A DNA stretch of 64,000 nt from JAJEBT01 sp965214975 (lineage in GTDB: Bacteria > Pseudomonadota > Alphaproteobacteria > MPNO01 > UBA830), in assembly GCA_965214975.1 (NCBI GenBank), contig OZ244055.1, positions 3,743,672-3,807,671 on the forward strand. Reading direction: 5' to 3'. Made by a program: the position numbers and the translations under genes. This document shows, piece after piece, positions 61,411 to 64,000 of the stretch (its first letter is position 1; each line of letters starts with the position of its first letter). A model generated the notes under the pieces. It made no database searches. It was not told the DNA's origin and was given only the letters and a program-made list of their open reading frames with translations.

Positions 61411-61737
61411 TAATTCGGCCGGCATGGCGCTGCTCCCGGATCACGCGCTCGATCCGCCCGGAGAGCTCCTGCCCGAGAATCGTTTCTCCCAGACGGGGCG
61501 TCGGACGGGAATCCTCCAGAAGAGTCGCTAGCTCGCCGGGCGGGCGGAGGGGACAGGCGAGTGCAAGTCGCGGCGGCTCTTGGCGTCGTCGATCATGGCG
61601 CGCAGCTCCCGGGCGAACCTGCCGTGCCCGCACCTTGCCTCATGGGCGGCAACCTGCATCGCGGCCGAGAAGAAGCGATCGTCGTCGCCTTCCGCCTGCG
61701 ACTCGATCAGCGCCTTGAGTTGCACGGCGTTAGCCAT
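61411..61737 (-). pseudogene. N-terminal remnant of the duplicated AAA ATPase
   Basis: MANAVQLKALIESQAEGDDD onward matches the gene ending at 54251, then shifts frame near 61540 and continues as GELATLLEDSRPTPRLGETI to RVIREQRHAGRI, where the transposase remnant begins. The ATP-binding motifs are lost. Confidence 0.85.
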
Positions 61738-61767
61738 GGAAGCGACCCCGGCATGGCGTGCAGCGTC

Positions 61768-63394
61768 TCACATCCTGAACACCTTCATTGCCTCGTCTCC
61801 CAGGTGGTTGATGACCTTGACGGCGATGCGGCCGGAGGCGGGCTTCGGAAACGGGCGGGAAGTGTCGCTGTTCAACGTGGCACAAGCGTCCATGTCGATC
61901 TCGGCCTTCAGGGTGGTCCTGAGAGCCTTGTAGGGGTCGTCCGCGCCGAGGAAGTAGGCGTGGCGGACGAAGAAGCTCTCCTCGTTGTAGTCGGTGTCGA
62001 CGAACCAGCAGGCGATGCCGTCGGCGCTGTCGCTCCGCACCTTGCCGGTTTTGGGGTGAAAGACGTCCACACCGTTGATCTTGACCTGGATCCGGTTGTC
62101 CGCGGCATCCAGGATGTCGATGTCCGGCTCGCCGAAGATGACGAACAGGTTGCCCTTTCCGGTGTTCTTGAGGTCGTCGGCCATGTGAAGGTCGGCGTTC
62201 ATGCGCGCCTTGAGCACGGGGATGCGTCCCAGATTTCCGAACTCGGAGGCGTGGGCGTCGTAGCTGAAGGCGCAGGCGACCAGCATGTCGAATCCGGCGT
62301 CGGCGGCCTCGCGCGCGGCGTCAACCAGGTCCGGGCGCGTGACGGCGCCGAACTCCGGCCCGATGAAGACGCCCGCGCGGCGCGTGGCGCCGGTCTCGAT
62401 GTAGCGTCCCTCGGCGCAGACGTAGCGGCCGGGCCAGGGCGTGAGCGACGTGAAGGCGATGCGGTCTTTCCTGTGCGCCCGCTGCACGCCGGCGGTTCTC
62501 AGGTTCTCCAGGATCATGTCGGCAAAGTCCGGGGCTTCGCCGTAGCTCGGCTTCCCGTCGGCGACGCCGGAAAGCAGTTCGTCGTTTTCGTCGACCGCGA
62601 GAAGCCGGTGCGGGCTTGCGCTCTCGACGGTGAAGGGGCCGGCAACGCGAATGCGCGAATTGTCGGTGCAGGGCCTGTCGCAGTGATGTTCGTGGCTCGC
62701 CCCGGCGGCGATGGAGGCGTCGATCTCCTTCTGCCGGGCGATGCGAGCCTCCCACCATGCGGCATGCGCCTTCGCCGCGTCATGCGGCCAGTCCTCGCCG
62801 GCCTCGCGCGGAATCTCCCACTCCTCCCAGGCCCCCCCCCCCGCCGAGGGCGGTGTCGAGCTCCGCGCGGAGCGGCTCCGGGATCCCCTGCCACTTCTCC
62901 CAGATCACGTCGGTCTCGGCGTTGTCGGCGATGGACTTGAGCGTGACATGCGGCACGCGCCCGTAGACGAAGCCCTGGCGGATGGCGCCGCCGGTCGCCG
63001 CTTCTGCCTCGAGCTGGCAGAAGAAGGGGCGAATCCCGCTGAACTCGTGCTCACGCCAATGGCGAAGAAGACGCTCCGTCGCGGGCGTCACTCCCCATCC
63101 GTCCTCGTCGAGCCCTCGCCATCTGCCGACGGCCTCTCCGACGCTGTCGATGATCCGCGCCAGCTCGTATTTCTGGTCGTCTTCCCGGACTGCGGTCGTG
63201 GTTTCGCCCAGACCGAGCCGTCCTTGGCCGGCTTGGCGCTTTCGCGGCTTCGGAATCGGCGTCACGAAGGAAACGGACCGGCGGCCTTCGCGTTTCCTGG
63301 TCGCGGGCTGGCCGTCTTCATCCAGTTCCCGGTGATGGGTCGGAAGCTCGTAAGGCGAGTCGAGGACGGGATCGCGGAAGAAGTCGTCGCTCAT
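61768..63394 (-). pseudogene. Res-Mod chimeric gene with 11-G tract
   Basis: From ATG 63394 the first 130 residues equal the N-terminus of Res (MSDDFFRDPVLDSPYELPTH to HEFSGIRPFFCQLEA). They then join in frame to Mod residues from about 525 on (EAATGGAIRQGFVYGRVPH), with about 5 kb between these points removed. The frame ends at 62780 just after an 11-G tract; with 10 or 13 G it would continue through WEEWEIPREAGEDW to 61768, giving a fused protein of about 540 residues. No helicase or methylase motif remains, so enzymatic function is lost. The open frame could still make a decoy protein. Confidence 0.85.
62832..62842 (-). repeat. 11-base G tract in the chimera
   Basis: Same site as the mod tract at 55357-55368, but flanked by GGC before and CC after. 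Full frame needs 10 or 13. Confidence 0.85.
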
Positions 63395-63533
63395 GAGAGC
63401 CGCTTGCGAGATTCCGGATCCGAGAAAGGCCTCGCCGTCGCGGAGACCCGATTTTCCCGGAAATCGGGACGGCTTTCCGATTCCGTCGGGTTTCCGAAGG
63501 GGCGGACATGGAAAGCCCACTCCCCAAGCGGAC

Positions 63534-63561
63534 ATTATCCGGATTCCGGCACAGCGTTCAA
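63534..63561 (-). promoter_or_regulatory. conserved promoter copy upstream of the chimera
   Basis: GATAAT (63534-63539) and TTGAAC (63556-63561), 16 bases apart, identical to the promoter of the intact res gene. Confidence 0.55.
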
Positions 63562-64000
63562 GCCGACCGTTCCCGCAGCCACGTGACCGATCGGCATCGA
63601 CCGCGACGCGCGAGCGCTCGCGGCCTTCGTCCGAGATCGCCCGGTCGTCCGGCGCACGGTTGCGCCGGCGACTTCCCGGCCTCGTTTCCGTTCCGGGACG
63701 GAGGCCGGTCCATGGCGATCCGCCCTGTCCGCGTGCCACCTGCCGTTCGGACCCGAGAATGGTGCAGGGCAGGCCGGAGCCCTGTCGCGGTCCGCGCGTG
63801 GCAGCCGGCCCGGGGCGAGGCGCGACGAGGCCGTCCGCGACAGGGCCCGAACCCGTTCGCGCCGACGCGAGGGCGGGCCGATCCATGACGTCCGGGCGGC
63901 GAGGCGGGAGGGGGGAGGGGGCCGGGGAACAATCGCCTTCCGGGACCGGGCGGACGAGGAGGATCCGCGTCCCGACGACCTTGTCTCGTGCACCTCTGTA
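63562..64000. other. gene-free window end with repeat pieces
   Basis: Holds a family B core GAGAATGGTGCAGGGC at 63755-63770 and other GC-rich spacer sequence. Long frames exist on both strands but have no recognisable domain or start signal. Confidence 0.5.

Overview
This is a GC-rich (roughly 70% by eye) stretch of an alphaproteobacterial-type chromosome. The order rplU-rpmA-obgE-proB-proA-nadD-rsfS-gpmI-ctpA-rppH and the RepC-type initiator both point to Alphaproteobacteria. The genus cannot be named from sequence alone.

Region 1 (1-16.7 kb) is an integrated plasmid-like or ICE-like island that stops at the 3' end of a tRNA-Ser(CGA) gene. From its left edge it carries an ArdC-like antirestriction gene with a decayed active site, a large serine recombinase, an EcoRI/MunI-like type II restriction-modification pair and a decayed parB-plus-neighbour copy. 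Next comes an unusual candidate defence cassette: sigma factor, ParB-fold protein, SNF2 helicase, PD-(D/E)XK nuclease remnant, cytosine-5 methyltransferase and RHH regulator. The replication/partition block follows (hypothetical, parB, parA, hypothetical, cupin-like, repC), with a probable antisense RNA over the repC leader.

Region 2 (16.8-25.9 kb) is core chromosome: ribosomal proteins L21 and L27, ObgE, proline biosynthesis, NAD synthesis, ribosome silencing, glycolysis, a periplasmic protease and RNA 5' processing, all on the + strand and tightly packed.

Region 3 (25.9-38.2 kb) is metabolic and envelope genes: a ferritin-like protein, a TPP enzyme and an orphan xanthine-dehydrogenase-type subunit, a redoxin whose in-frame UGA is probably selenocysteine (a UxxC motif followed by a SECIS-like hairpin), a small lipoprotein, a phase-variable NalP-like subtilase, a decayed BrnT toxin with its antitoxin, a polysaccharide deacetylase, a flavin monooxygenase and an M17 aminopeptidase.

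Region 4 (38.2-53.2 kb) is repeat-rich. Two near-identical AAA-ATPase/PD-(D/E)XK genes, an aminopeptidase 3' fragment, a Slam/surface-lipoprotein pair with a 13-base C tract (coding strand) at the lipoprotein N-terminus, a Tn5-like insertion sequence, an aldehyde dehydrogenase and an amidohydrolase are separated by long spacers full of dispersed repeats.

Region 5 (53.2-64 kb) is a restriction locus on the minus strand (helicase-nuclease Res, methyltransferase Mod interrupted by a 12-G tract, AAA ATPase) followed by a second, rearranged copy (a Res-Mod chimera with its own 11-G tract, an AAA remnant and a transposase remnant).

The most striking pattern is five long mononucleotide tracts placed where slippage would switch or tune genes: a surface subtilase, a Slam-exported lipoprotein, a DNA methyltransferase, the leader of its Res gene and a chimeric Res-Mod gene. 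This resembles the phase-variable surface and phasevarion set of Neisseria, but in a high-GC alphaproteobacterial setting. In the tracts inside genes the present length reads out of frame, so those genes are called OFF here, with the caveat that homopolymer lengths are error-prone.
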